A stretch of DNA of 64,000 bases from Pontibacter sp. Tf4 (GTDB lineage: Bacteria > Bacteroidota > Bacteroidia > Cytophagales > Hymenobacteraceae). Within the stretch, counting starts at the first letter, position 1; every line of letters begins with the position of its first letter. The notes beneath the pieces are model-generated. The model was given only the letters and a program-made list of their open reading frames with translations, did not search any database and was not told the origin of the DNA. Positions 42,297 through 52,000 of the stretch are shown here, one piece after another. The position numbers were made by a program, and so were the translations under genes. The stretch lies in the NCBI RefSeq assembly GCF_014212495.1, contig NZ_JACKZC010000004.1:1-64000 (forward strand). Reading direction: 5' to 3'.

Positions 42297-42313
42297 CTCT
42301 CTCAAATGTAAGC

Positions 42314-42550
42314 TTAATTCTGGGTAGGGCATTCGCCTTTAACGAAGGAGGTAACCCCGGCATTGATGGCAACACAGGCGTTACCATACGTTTTGTTGTC
42401 GCAGCCGCAAACAGGGTCGTACTGCATGGTGCAAATAGCGTCCGGGTTAATCTTGGTCGGGTCGATGCAGGCGGTTTGCTCTTTGGTGGTTTTGCAGCCA
42501 CCAAGGCCGGCAATAAAAGCCAGCGCGAGCAGGGTAACAGATTTCTTCAT
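42314..42550 (-). CDS. Kazal-type protease-inhibitor-like lipoprotein
   Basis: The 78-residue protein has a lipoprotein signal ending LGGC (Cys near residue 19) and a Kazal-type disulfide module: [20 protein letters not shown], then [12 protein letters not shown] and a final GEC. The CxxxYDPVCGxDxxTYxNxC pattern is textbook Kazal. Such domains inhibit serine proteases; a bacterial surface-anchored copy may guard against host or competitor proteases, or regulate an own protease such as the trypsin-like protein encoded at 60330-61412. That link is an inference only. Confidence 0.85.
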   Translation of the reverse strand: MKKSVTLLALAFIAGLGGCKTTKEQTACIDPTKINPDAICTMQYDPVCGCDNKTYGNACVAINAGVTSFVKGECPTQN

Positions 42551-42747
42551 AGTTATAGTATAAGTAAAGCGTTAGGCTCAGAAACAAAGCGGTTGGTATA
42601 CCCGGGTTAACTAACAAGTATAGTAGCCGTATGTTATTCTGAAGCGCGAAAATACAAATTATTGTAGGAGTATACGCCTTTATTTCAAAGTTGGAGACTG
42701 CCTGCTTTGCCGGCACTTCCTGAATAAATAAATCATCGAAAATAAAA

Positions 42748-43056
42748 ATGGATAAGAACGGAAAGATTCTGATGGCCACGCTCACTGGAATAGGAGCGGG
42801 CATTGTGGCTGGTATTATGCTGGCACCCGACAACGGCAAAACCACCCGCGAAGGCGTGATGCGTAGCCTTAGCAAATCGAGCGACGAGCTGAACAAAACC
42901 ATGAAGACATGGCTGAGCAAAATCAGAGGTACACAAACCAACGAAGACGAAGAACTGGTAATGCACGGCTCCTGGGACGATGTGAAAAGCCAGCTCCGCG
43001 AGAACTATGACGAGATTACAGAAGACGACGCAGGCACAACTACAGGCAATAAATAA
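42748..43056 (+). CDS. YtxH-domain protein, paralogue 1
   Basis: The 102-residue protein has an N-terminal glycine-rich hydrophobic helix (GKILMATLTGIGAGIVAGIM) followed by LAPDNGKTTREGV, the YtxH pattern of a membrane-anchored stress protein. The remainder is charged and coiled. The family is induced by stress in other bacteria. It is the first of three paralogues within 1.6 kb. Confidence 0.85.
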   Translation: MDKNGKILMATLTGIGAGIVAGIMLAPDNGKTTREGVMRSLSKSSDELNKTMKTWLSKIRGTQTNEDEELVMHGSWDDVKSQLRENYDEITEDDAGTTTGNK

Positions 43057-43222
43057 GGACGTTACGGGATTGATTTAGCAACAGTATAGGGCGGTTTTGG
43101 TAGTGTACGATAAATAATAATGCTATTCTGTAGTATAGATATAACTAAATGCTATATTTCGACGTTATCAGAACACACATATTGTGAAAAAACTATATCA
43201 ATCGTAAAATAAAAATACTACT

Positions 43223-43540
43223 ATGAAGGACAATAGCGGAAAAATATTGTTAGCTCTGCTGGCTGGCGCAAGCGCCGGTGTTATTGCTGGTTTAATGATG
43301 GCCCCTGACACAGGCGAAGCTACCAGAACAAGTGTAAAAAAATGGGCCTCTAAAATGAGCAAAGATCTGGAGAAGAACCTGCAGACTGGCTTAGATGAGA
43401 TCAAAAACATGAAAGCGAGCGCTATGGATAAATTTGGTGGCTCGAACTCAGGTAATACAGGTGGTGCCGGCAAAACAACTGGAAATACCACTGGTGGCAC
43501 TACTACTGGCGGAACTACAACCGGTGGTGGCAATGCCTGA
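43223..43540 (+). CDS. YtxH-domain protein, paralogue 2
   Basis: The 105-residue protein repeats the same layout: GKILLALLAGASAGVIAGLM, MAPDTGEATRTSV, a charged helix, and a low-complexity Gly/Thr tail (GNTTGGTTTGGTTTGG). It lies 166 bases after paralogue 1, with no strong terminator between them. Confidence 0.85.
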   Translation: MKDNSGKILLALLAGASAGVIAGLMMAPDTGEATRTSVKKWASKMSKDLEKNLQTGLDEIKNMKASAMDKFGGSNSGNTGGAGKTTGNTTGGTTTGGTTTGGGNA

Positions 43541-43619
43541 TTTTTTGCAAGTACCGGGTGCTGCCCGGGCCGGAGTAGGTAATACTCGCTGAGGCGGCCC
43601 TTATGTACCTGTTACTGTT

Positions 43620-43655
43620 TAAAGCGCCTGCTCCGTTTACGGGGCAGGCGCTTTA
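43620..43655 (+). terminator. Terminator after YtxH paralogue 2
   Basis: AAAGCGCCTGC and GCAGGCGCTTT form a perfect eleven-base stem, with a T-rich stretch behind. Confidence 0.8.
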
Positions 43656-43743
43656 TATTTTTAACTTTAGTGCAAGCAGTTCGTTTATACTAAGGGAACA
43701 CGCATTACCGTTTACTAATTTTAAGATTAAAAAAACTATACCT

Positions 43744-44304
43744 ATGAAAACAAACATGGATAACAGATCATTGGGGGAGAGCAGATCGAACTATACTAAC
43801 TCCAATGTAAGAACAACATCCCAGAGCACGACCCCTGCTTCGTCCAATAACTGGAGAAGCAACTACGACAGATCATCATCGTCTTATTCAGGCAGCAGCG
43901 AGCGTGACGCCCTTGGCCACAGAACTCCTGCCAGAACATCATCCTACTCATCTGAAACTACAAAGCGCAAAGGCACATCCGGCGGGAAAGTAATTGCCGG
44001 TGTATTGGCAGGAGCAGGTGTAGGTATACTTGCCGGTATTTTGCTGGCTCCCGAAAAAGGAAAAGACTTACGTAAGCAAGTAGCTAACTCAGCCTCGCGT
44101 ATCGGCGATAGGGTAACCAAGAGCTTTGGCAGCACCAAAGACAAAGTAAGCTCCTGGACAAACAAGAGTAATTCTGGCTCAGAGCCAAGCCGCATGAACC
44201 ATTACCAGAACCTTACTAACCAGAGCAGCACTGAAGTAAACACCACAAACACCGACCCTGCTTTAGGCCCGACAGGTGGCACCAATATGCAGCGTTGCCT
44301 GTAA
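43744..44304 (+). CDS. YtxH-domain protein, paralogue 3, with long Ser/Asn-rich N-terminus
   Basis: The ATG at 43744 (MKTNMDNRSLGESRS) was chosen. An in-frame ATG at 43603 would add 47 residues encoded across the terminator and AT-rich promoter, which is unlikely. The 186-residue protein has about 80 residues of Ser/Thr/Asn-rich low complexity, then the YtxH core GKVIAGVLAGAGVGILAGIL followed by LAPEKGKDLRKQV, and a polar tail. The long disordered N-terminus differs from its two shorter relatives. Confidence 0.85.
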   Translation: MKTNMDNRSLGESRSNYTNSNVRTTSQSTTPASSNNWRSNYDRSSSSYSGSSERDALGHRTPARTSSYSSETTKRKGTSGGKVIAGVLAGAGVGILAGILLAPEKGKDLRKQVANSASRIGDRVTKSFGSTKDKVSSWTNKSNSGSEPSRMNHYQNLTNQSSTEVNTTNTDPALGPTGGTNMQRCL

Positions 44305-44318
44305 CAAACTATAAACTA

Positions 44319-44352
44319 TAAAAAACGCCCCGCAGTAATGCGGGGCGTTTTT
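44319..44352. terminator. Bidirectional terminator between YtxH 3 and lysS
   Basis: AAAACGCCCCGCA and TGCGGGGCGTTTT pair; T-rich on the plus side and A-rich on the other. Confidence 0.88.
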
Positions 44353-44378
44353 GTTTTAAACTATAGTTGCAGCTATTG

Positions 44379-45926
44379 TTAGTCTGCTTTCTCATCTTCT
44401 TTTTTATCCTTATTCTCCGGCTTCATTTGCGGGAAGAACAGCACATCCTGGATAGAATTAGAGTTGGTCATGATCATGGTTAAACGGTCGATACCAACAC
44501 CTAAACCTGCGGTTGGCGGCATACCATACTCCAATGCTCTCAGGAAGTCTTCATCCAGCGCCATGGCTTCTACGTCGCCACGCTTGGCAAGCTCCAGCTG
44601 CTCTTCAAAACGGGCACGCTGATCAACAGGGTCGTTCAGTTCAGAGAAGGCGTTGCATATTTCTTTACCGTTACAGATTGCTTCGAAACGCTCTACCAAG
44701 CCTGGCTTGCTGCGGTGCTTTTTGGCCAGCGGGCTCATCTCTACAGGGTAATCGGTAATGAAAGTTGGCTGAATCAGGTTTGGCTCAGCAGTTTCACCGA
44801 AGATCTCATCAATGATCTTAGCTTTACCCATAGTTGGATCTACATGGATGCCCAATTTTTGAGCAGCCTGGCGCAGTTCCGGCTCTTCCATGTTCGAAAT
44901 ATCGATCTTGGTGAAGTGCTCGATGGCTTCGTACATGGTGTAGCGCTTCCATGGGCGGGCAAAGTTGATCACGTTCTCGCCAACCTGAACTTCTGTTTTA
45001 CCGTGCAGGGCAAGGGCAACTTTCTCTACCATTTCCTCCACCAGGTCCATCATCCAGTTGTAGTCTTTGTAAGTAACGTAAAGCTCCATCACCGTAAATT
45101 CCGGGTTGTGGAAACGGCTCATGCCTTCGTTACGGAAGTCTTTGGCAAATTCGAACACGCCATCAAAGCCACCAACTATAAGGCGCTTTAAATATAGTTC
45201 GTTGGCAATACGCAGGTACAGCGTCATGTCCAGCGTGTTGTGATGCGTTTTAAACGGACGAGCCGCTGCACCACCATGGATAGGCTGCAGGATTGGCGTT
45301 TCCACTTCCAGGTAACCTTTCTCTGACAGGAAGTTACGCATAGTGCTAACCAGCTGCGTACGCTTCTTGAATGTCTCACGCACATGCGGGTTAACTATGA
45401 GGTCTACGTAACGCTGACGGTAGCGCAGCTCAGGGTCAGTAAAGCCGTCGTGCACAATCTCGTTGCCATTCTCATCAATCTCACGCTTAACTATAGGCAG
45501 CGGACGCAACGATTTAGTAAGCACTTTCAGTTCTGTAACGTGAACAGAAATCTCACCTACCTGTGTAACGAACGCATAGCCTTTGATACCGATAAAATCA
45601 CCGATGTCCAGCATTTTTTTGAATACCGTGTTGTACAGGTCCTTATTCTCGCCCGGCGCAATGTCGTCACGTGAAACATAAATCTGGATACGGCCCGTGC
45701 TGTCCATCAGCTCTGCAAAAGATGCCTTACCCATAATGCGGCGGCTCATTAAACGACCTGCCAGCGTTACTTCCTGGTAGTTGTTCTTATCCTTATCGAA
45801 ATTCTCCTTTATCTCTTTGGCAGTAGCCGTAACTTCAAATGTTTCAGATGGATAGGGGTTGATACCCATTTTCTCCAGCTCTTCGCGCTCATGGCGGCGG
45901 CGCAGTTCCTGTTCGCTTAGTTGCAT
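44379..45926 (-). CDS. lysS: Lysyl-tRNA synthetase (class II)
   Basis: The 515-residue enzyme charges tRNA-Lys. It has an N-terminal OB-fold anticodon-binding domain ([18 protein letters not shown]) and the class II catalytic core: [17 protein letters not shown] (motif 1) near residue 200, [19 protein letters not shown] (motif 2) near residue 265 and the C-terminal [11 protein letters not shown] (motif 3) near residue 480. The sequence is complete and typical. It is monocistronic. Confidence 0.97.
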   Translation of the reverse strand: MQLSEQELRRRHEREELEKMGINPYPSETFEVTATAKEIKENFDKDKNNYQEVTLAGRLMSRRIMGKASFAELMDSTGRIQIYVSRDDIAPGENKDLYNTVFKKMLDIGDFIGIKGYAFVTQVGEISVHVTELKVLTKSLRPLPIVKREIDENGNEIVHDGFTDPELRYRQRYVDLIVNPHVRETFKKRTQLVSTMRNFLSEKGYLEVETPILQPIHGGAAARPFKTHHNTLDMTLYLRIANELYLKRLIVGGFDGVFEFAKDFRNEGMSRFHNPEFTVMELYVTYKDYNWMMDLVEEMVEKVALALHGKTEVQVGENVINFARPWKRYTMYEAIEHFTKIDISNMEEPELRQAAQKLGIHVDPTMGKAKIIDEIFGETAEPNLIQPTFITDYPVEMSPLAKKHRSKPGLVERFEAICNGKEICNAFSELNDPVDQRARFEEQLELAKRGDVEAMALDEDFLRALEYGMPPTAGLGVGIDRLTMIMTNSNSIQDVLFFPQMKPENKDKKEDEKAD

Positions 45927-46400
45927 GCGATTTATTACTAAAATTGACGTCTAAAAATCAAGCTGCAAAATTAATGAATAATTGTGAGAGTTTGGGAGTG
46001 TAGGAGTTAGAGAGTTTAGGAGTTAAAAAGTTTGTCTGAATCAGGGTTTAAGGATTTACTGGATTTCTCAGTAAACTATAGAACGATAACTGAAACTATA
46101 TCAAAGGCAGAAATTCCCCTCTAGGGAGGGGTAGGGGTGGGTTAATGCTGTAACTATAGAACGCTACTGCCATTGTATATCTGTCCCTGCCGGGCCAGTT
46201 GAGTTATAAACTCAACCCTATAGTTAGACACGGGTTACAAACCCGCGCCAGCGAATTGTGTGAACTATAGCTTCAACTATAAAACTATAGCCAAGCTCCT
46301 TTCCCTGTTCTTAGGGGAAAGTTGGGAAGGGGTGAATTCCATAAAAAACTCCTGCCAGCACAAGCCAGCAGGAGTTTCGGAAAAGTAAAAATGGAAAATC
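45927..46400. repeat. Repeat island upstream of lysS and downstream of the 343-residue unknown gene
   Basis: Contents in order: a purine-rich 7-8 nt repeat (GAGAGTTTGGGAGTGTAGGA, 45985-46023); TCTGAATCAGGGTTTAAGGA (46034-46053), a dispersed Bacteroidota repeat; CCCCTC-tagg-GAGGGG with TAGGGGTGGGTT (46116-46143); GTTGAGTT-ata-AACTCAAC (46198-46216); CGGGTT-aca-AACCCG followed by CGCC (46231-46249); CTTTCCC...GGGAAAG with AAGGGGTGAATT (46299-46338); and AACTCCTGC/GCAGGAGTT, a terminator (46347-46376). Several CTATAG lie between them. No gene was seen. Confidence 0.65.
46347..46376 (-). terminator. Terminator of the 343-residue unknown gene
   Basis: AACTCCTGC/GCAGGAGTT stem. On the minus strand it is followed by TTTTTT, 25 bases beyond the stop. 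Confidence 0.7.
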
Positions 46401-47432
46401 TTAGGCAGCTGCGCCGAGCTGGTAATCTTCGTCGGGGCGCAGAAGTGGTTTTATAGTTTCCTGTAACCTTGCCGCAACAAACGAGTTTTGCAGATGCTTC
46501 GGTAGCTCCTTTACAAAAGCTTCGTACTGCTCAATGCTCATAGCCTGTGCCACGTACGCTTCGTGTATGCCATTCAGATAGCTCACAATCTCCAGTAGCG
46601 ATTCATGGAACAGTTTAAAGTCGATCTCAGCCTGCACAAAGCGCTCGATCTCGCGGTGTGAGCTGGAAATGCGCAGTCGTGCCATCAGGTCGAACAGTGA
46701 AGTATAACCAATGCGCCACGTTAACTGCTGCCAGTGCTGTGGTCCAAACTTCTGCAGCACCTCACCTGTTTTGCTGCTACGTATGGCAGTTGTCGGATTG
46801 CCCTGCACATTCTGGCGAATAGCTTTGGCTTTCATGCGGCGCGTCGTTCTCAGGAACTGCCCGATCTGTGCCTGTGCTTCCAGCTCTTTACCTGCTATCT
46901 GTAAGCCCGGCTTGTAGTGTGCCAGCGGCAAACGGTGAATGTTAAAATCGTCGAAATGGCCGGATGCATAAAAGCTAATAGCGTGCGGGTAGGCATTCTT
47001 CACCACCAGGCGGCCAGCTTCGCGAAGCACCAGAGCATCGTTACTGGAGTTTACACCGCGTGTGCGCAGAAATGCTTGTAGTCCGGCAAACACAGTGTAG
47101 TAAGCCTGCGGGAACGTCCAGTGCAGCGCATTACGCATATACGCTTCGTCGCCGAGCTCAGCGGTAGCACGCAAGGCATACTCGGTGCTCCAACTGTTCA
47201 GCAGCAAACGCTTTACAGCTTCAATGTCTTTTTCGGTAAGCTCCGGCTTGGCTTCCCTGAAGAAAGCAAGCTGCTCCAGGCCATTGCCGGTTGTGTTTTT
47301 TATATGGTAATTGATCGCAAAAAAGTAGTTCAGAAACACCTGTGCCGGTATGGATTTCTGCCACTCCTTATCTTCCTGCTGCTGCTCTCCAGCGTACAGG
47401 GCAACAACGTTTTCTTCTTCTTTCTCTTTCAT
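46401..47432 (-). CDS. Uncharacterised 343-residue protein
   Basis: I do not recognise this protein. It is soluble (no signal peptide), helical, with acidic N-terminus (KEKEEENVVALYAGEQQQED) and a mid-region W-TFPQAYYTVFAGLQAFL near residue 120, followed by ARRLVVKNAYPH-like sequence. This YY.VF.GL.AFL pattern recalls HEPN-like helices, but no HEPN RxxxxH motif is present. A basic region (RTTRRMKAKAIRQN) is near residue 200. It is a single-gene unit with its own terminator. Homologues in related genomes would be needed to say more. Confidence 0.6.
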   Translation of the reverse strand: MKEKEEENVVALYAGEQQQEDKEWQKSIPAQVFLNYFFAINYHIKNTTGNGLEQLAFFREAKPELTEKDIEAVKRLLLNSWSTEYALRATAELGDEAYMRNALHWTFPQAYYTVFAGLQAFLRTRGVNSSNDALVLREAGRLVVKNAYPHAISFYASGHFDDFNIHRLPLAHYKPGLQIAGKELEAQAQIGQFLRTTRRMKAKAIRQNVQGNPTTAIRSSKTGEVLQKFGPQHWQQLTWRIGYTSLFDLMARLRISSSHREIERFVQAEIDFKLFHESLLEIVSYLNGIHEAYVAQAMSIEQYEAFVKELPKHLQNSFVAARLQETIKPLLRPDEDYQLGAAA

Positions 47433-47641
47433 GTATACTCAACATTTCAGAGCACTTATCAGTTGCAAAAAAAGCAGTTTTTTACTATTGTAAAAGTAAT
47501 TTAATTGACTGTAAATCAGTGAGCTGTATATTGTTTTGTGAGAAAGTTTTCGTGTGCTGTAAATCCCTGAAAAAGAGCCTGTAAGCAACTATAAAATCTG
47601 TGGTATAGTATTAAGAAAACTATAGAGATAAACTATAAATT

Positions 47642-48799
47642 ATGGAGCTTTCCTACATCCTGAACGAGCTTGGCGAAGACCGCGAACTATACTATAATTC
47701 TGTGGCGCCGCCCATTATCCAGACCAGCAATTTTGCCTGTAAAACCGTGGCCGAAATGCGTGAAATGCTGAAGCACGAACCGGACGTTTATTTCTATACA
47801 CGCGGCAACAACCCCACGGTAACCATGCTCGAAAAAAAGATGGCAGCCCTGGAAGGAGCGGAGCATGCCATTGCGTTTGGTAGCGGTATTGCAGCGGTAT
47901 CTGCAGCGGTGCTATCGCAGGTAAAGGCCGGCGACCATGTGGTGTGCATTAAAAAGCCATACTCGTGGACCAACGCCCTGATGCAGCGGTTTTTGCCACG
48001 CTTTGGAGTAGAAGTAACGATGGTGGATGGAACAGATGCCAACAACTATAAAAACGCCCTGAAACCAAATACCAGACTACTCTACCTCGAAAGCCCCAAC
48101 TCGTTTACCTTTGAACTACAGGATATTGAAGCTATAGTTGCCATTGCCAAAGCCCATAACTGCAGCACCATCATCGACAACAGTTTTGCCACACCGCTTT
48201 TCCAGAACCCACTGGCAATGGGTGTAGATTTAGTGGTGCACTCCTGCACCAAGTACATTGGCGGGCACTCGGATGTAATGGGCGGCGTTATCTGCGGGAA
48301 ACACGATACGATAAACAGGATTTTTGTACAGGAGTACATGACCCTGGGCGCTATCCTTGATCCGCATGCAGCGTGGCTTCTATTGCGTGGCCTGCGTACG
48401 CTGCCCGTACGTATGGAACGCATTGCCGCTACTACCCGAAAAGTGGTAGAATACCTGAGCCAGCACCCGAAAGTTGACCAGATCCTGTATCCGTTCCTGG
48501 AAACAAACCCGCAGTATGCTCTCGCCCAGAAGCAGATGCGCAGCAATACCGGCCAGTTCACCATAACCCTGAAAGCAACTAAAATTGAACAGGTAGAGCA
48601 GTTTTGCGACACTCTCAAACATTTTTTAATGGCGGCCTCCTGGGGTGGTCACGAATCACTGATCTACCCGGTGGCTGCATCTTATGCCGAGGGCAACTAT
48701 AAATCGAGCCTGCCTTTTACTATGATCCGGTTTTACATAGGTCTGGAAGATGCTGATTACCTGATACGCGACTTAGAGCAGGCGTTGGAGATAGTATAA
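47642..48799 (+). CDS. Cystathionine gamma-synthase/lyase-type PLP enzyme
   Basis: The 385-residue protein belongs to the Cys/Met metabolism PLP family: IAFGSGIAAVSAAVLSQV near residue 79, the DNSFATPLFQNPLAMGVDLV stretch, and SCTKYIGGHSDVMGG with the PLP-binding lysine near residue 203. Which transsulfuration reaction it carries out (gamma-synthase, beta-lyase or methionine gamma-lyase) cannot be decided from sequence alone. It has no operon neighbours. Confidence 0.88.
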   Translation: MELSYILNELGEDRELYYNSVAPPIIQTSNFACKTVAEMREMLKHEPDVYFYTRGNNPTVTMLEKKMAALEGAEHAIAFGSGIAAVSAAVLSQVKAGDHVVCIKKPYSWTNALMQRFLPRFGVEVTMVDGTDANNYKNALKPNTRLLYLESPNSFTFELQDIEAIVAIAKAHNCSTIIDNSFATPLFQNPLAMGVDLVVHSCTKYIGGHSDVMGGVICGKHDTINRIFVQEYMTLGAILDPHAAWLLLRGLRTLPVRMERIAATTRKVVEYLSQHPKVDQILYPFLETNPQYALAQKQMRSNTGQFTITLKATKIEQVEQFCDTLKHFLMAASWGGHESLIYPVAASYAEGNYKSSLPFTMIRFYIGLEDADYLIRDLEQALEIV

Positions 48800-48933
48800 C
48801 AGCAGGTAAATACAACTATAGGTAGTAATATATAGAGCTTGTACTTTGCCAACTATAGTTGTATTTTTTACAGTATTTGCTTTTTGCTATAATAATATCA
48901 CATCTACATAACATATAGTAACTGCTTAATTAT

Positions 48934-48941
48934 TAGATTTG
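48934..48941 (+). promoter_or_regulatory. Putative -7 element (TAGATTTG) for the T9SS nuclease gene
   Basis: TAGATTTG matches TAnnTTTG, 108 bases before the chosen ATG at 49050. Confidence 0.4.
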
Positions 48942-49049
48942 TGTTATGCATCAGCTCTGCACAGATCTAATTACCTGTTTTGGCATACCCTGTGCCTGTG
49001 GGCCCCGCATTCCCCAATCTGTAATCAATCAACCTACACAACCTTTATT

Positions 49050-52000
49050 ATGAGTAAACATTTACAAAAACTTTGCGCATTAGTGCTGGTTTGCTGTGCC
49101 TGGCTTGGCAGCAGCACGGCATTCGGGCAGGTAAACCTTCAGCAATCCCCCTACACCGAGAATTTTGATGCTTTGAGTAGTGGTTACCCAACTGGATGGT
49201 CTGGCCTGCGACTTGCTGGTAGCGGTACTATAGGTCAGGCGCTGGCACCAACTGTTTCAGATGGTAGTGCTACCTCCGGAGCAGTTTATAGTGTTGGTCT
49301 TGATACAGACAGAGCGTTAGGTACATTAGCCTCCGGCTCTACAATGCCTGCCTTCGGCGCAGCCTTTACCAACAACACAGGCAACACCCTTAACCAGATC
49401 AAGATCTCCGCGATGATGGAGCAGTGGAAAAGTGGTAGCCGTGATGACCACCATGAGGTAGTAAAATTTGCTTATAGTTTGAATGCAACCTCGCTGGATG
49501 ATGCGAACGCAACCTGGATTGAAAAGACAGAGCTTGACCTTGTTGAAATATTAACAACAACAAAAGTAGCTGCTGCTGTGAACGGTAACGATGCTGCTAA
49601 CAGAACTGCTATTTCGCTTGACCTGGGTGGCATCAGCTGGGCAGAAGGCACTACCCTTTGGATTCGTTGGGCAGATGCGGATAACGTTGGCTCAGATGGT
49701 ATGTATGCTGTCGATGACTTTAAGATCGAGTTTGAGTCGGGCTCTACAACGCCTGCTATATTTGCTCCAAGTTCCCTTAACCTTGGCGAGACCATTATTG
49801 AGAAAGCACAGACCGGCAGCTATACTTTCACAGCTACCAACCTGAAAGCTCCTGTTAAAGTTACAGCCGATGCTCCATTCTTGGTTTCCAAAACTGCAGG
49901 CGGAACCTACGCTGCCGAAATCGAATTTACAGCTGCTGAATTAGCCTCTGAAGCAACGGTTTATGTGAAAGTATCACCATCTACTTTTGGTGTTGTAAAT
50001 GGTAATATTACCCACACAAGCACAGGTGCAGCAACTGTAACTGTAGCTGCTACAGTAATAAGCCACAGCCCATACGCACAGGACTTCAACACCTGTACAG
50101 GCAACGCAACTATAGCTGGCGGCTGGATGCAGTATAGCGTAACCGGCGATCAGACCTGGGCATGTACTACATTCGGAACACCTGGTACCGATGGTAAAAT
50201 GACAAATGCTGTGCAGATGAGCGGTTTTGCAAGTGGAAACCAGGAAAACGAAGACTGGTTGATCTCACCGGCTCTTGACCTGGCGGGCTTCGATATTCCG
50301 GTTGTAAGCTTTAACTACAGAACCAAATTTGCAGGTGACGGCCTGAAAGTAATGGTATCTACAAACTATAGCGGTACTGGTGCTCCTTCTGCCGCTACCT
50401 GGACAGAGCTTGTATCGCTTCCTGCTGATGAAGCTGATGAGTGGAAACTGCTGGAAAACCTTGGCCTGCTGGACTATAAGTCAGCAAACACCTACGTAGC
50501 TTTTGTTTATACCTCTACCACCGAAAGCGCCCCGCGCTGGACACTGGACAACTTTGAAGTGAAAGGTGTAGCAAACTACCTGAGCACCTCAAACATTGTA
50601 ATGAACTTCCCGGAAACGGCTGCAGGCAGCACATCTGATGCCATGAAGTTTACATTCAGTGCAGTTGGTTTTGATGAGAATGTAGTACTGTCAGCACCGG
50701 CTAACTTCGAGCTGTCGAAAGATGGCACAACCTACGCTGCTACATTAACTTATACTGCTGCTGAAGCTGCTGCTAACAACGAAGTATTTGTACGTTTTGC
50801 ACCATCAGCTACAGCACACCTTTACACTGGCGCAGTAACCTTCACAAGCGGCGAAACAGTGATAACGCGTGGTATGTTGTCAGGTTCATCTTTACTGAAG
50901 TCTAACACGCTGGATGTAGTAACCTGGAACATGAAGTGGTTTGGTGCAACCGGCCAGGGGCCATCAAACGAAGAGCTTCAGTTTGAGAACGCTAAGAAAG
51001 TAATAGAGCACCTGAATGCAGATATCATTGGTGTGCAGGAAGTGGCAGATGATGCCAAGATAGCAGAACTTGCTGCTGCAACAGGCTATACCTACATCAC
51101 AAAACCTGTTACAGGCCAACAGCAGATCGGTTTCCTTTACAAAGCAGACGTAGTAACTGTAAGAAAAGACAAGGTACTGCTATCTAAACTGTTTAACGAC
51201 ATTAAAGCCGGTACAACCAACCTGACTGATTACCCTACCGGTGACGAGCTGTTCTGGGCAAGTGGCCGCCTGCCATACATGGTGGAATTTGAAGCAAACA
51301 TCGATGGTGCCAAGCAGCGCATTCACGTTATCAACCTGCATGCAAAAGCCAACGGCGATAACAGCGACCTGGACTACCAGAGAAGACAATACGATGCAAA
51401 AGTACTGAGCGACTCGCTTGCTGCACAGTACGGCAACGTAAACCTGATCCTGTTAGGTGACTTTAACGATGACGTGGATGTATCGGTAGTTGGTACAAAC
51501 CAGAAGTCTTCTTTTGATGTGTTTGTGGCTGATGAAGCCAACTATAGCACCCTGACATTGGACCTGAGCAAAGCGGATAAGGTAACGTATGAGTCTGGCT
51601 CACTGAGAAGCTTCCTGGATCATATCTTTATTTCTAATGAGCTGACAGATGAATATGTAGCCAGCTCTATTGCTATCGAAGAGCAGCTGCTGAACCTGAT
51701 TCCTAACTTCAGATCAACTACATCTGATCACCTACCGGTTTCAGCAAGATTTACAGTTACCAATACTACTTACCCTGTTGCAGTTGCCTTCTCACAGGCT
51801 TCAGTAAGCAAGACAGAAGATGCCGGTACATTTACCGTATCGCTGACAGTAGCTGAGGCAGTAGCGACAGCGCAAACAGTAACTATAGCTCCTAAAGCAG
51901 GTGCAACTGCATCGGCTGCAGACTATACCATTGCGGGTGCTGAGAACGGTACTGTAACAGTTACCATCCCGGCCAACGCTACAACTGCTTCGTTTGATGT

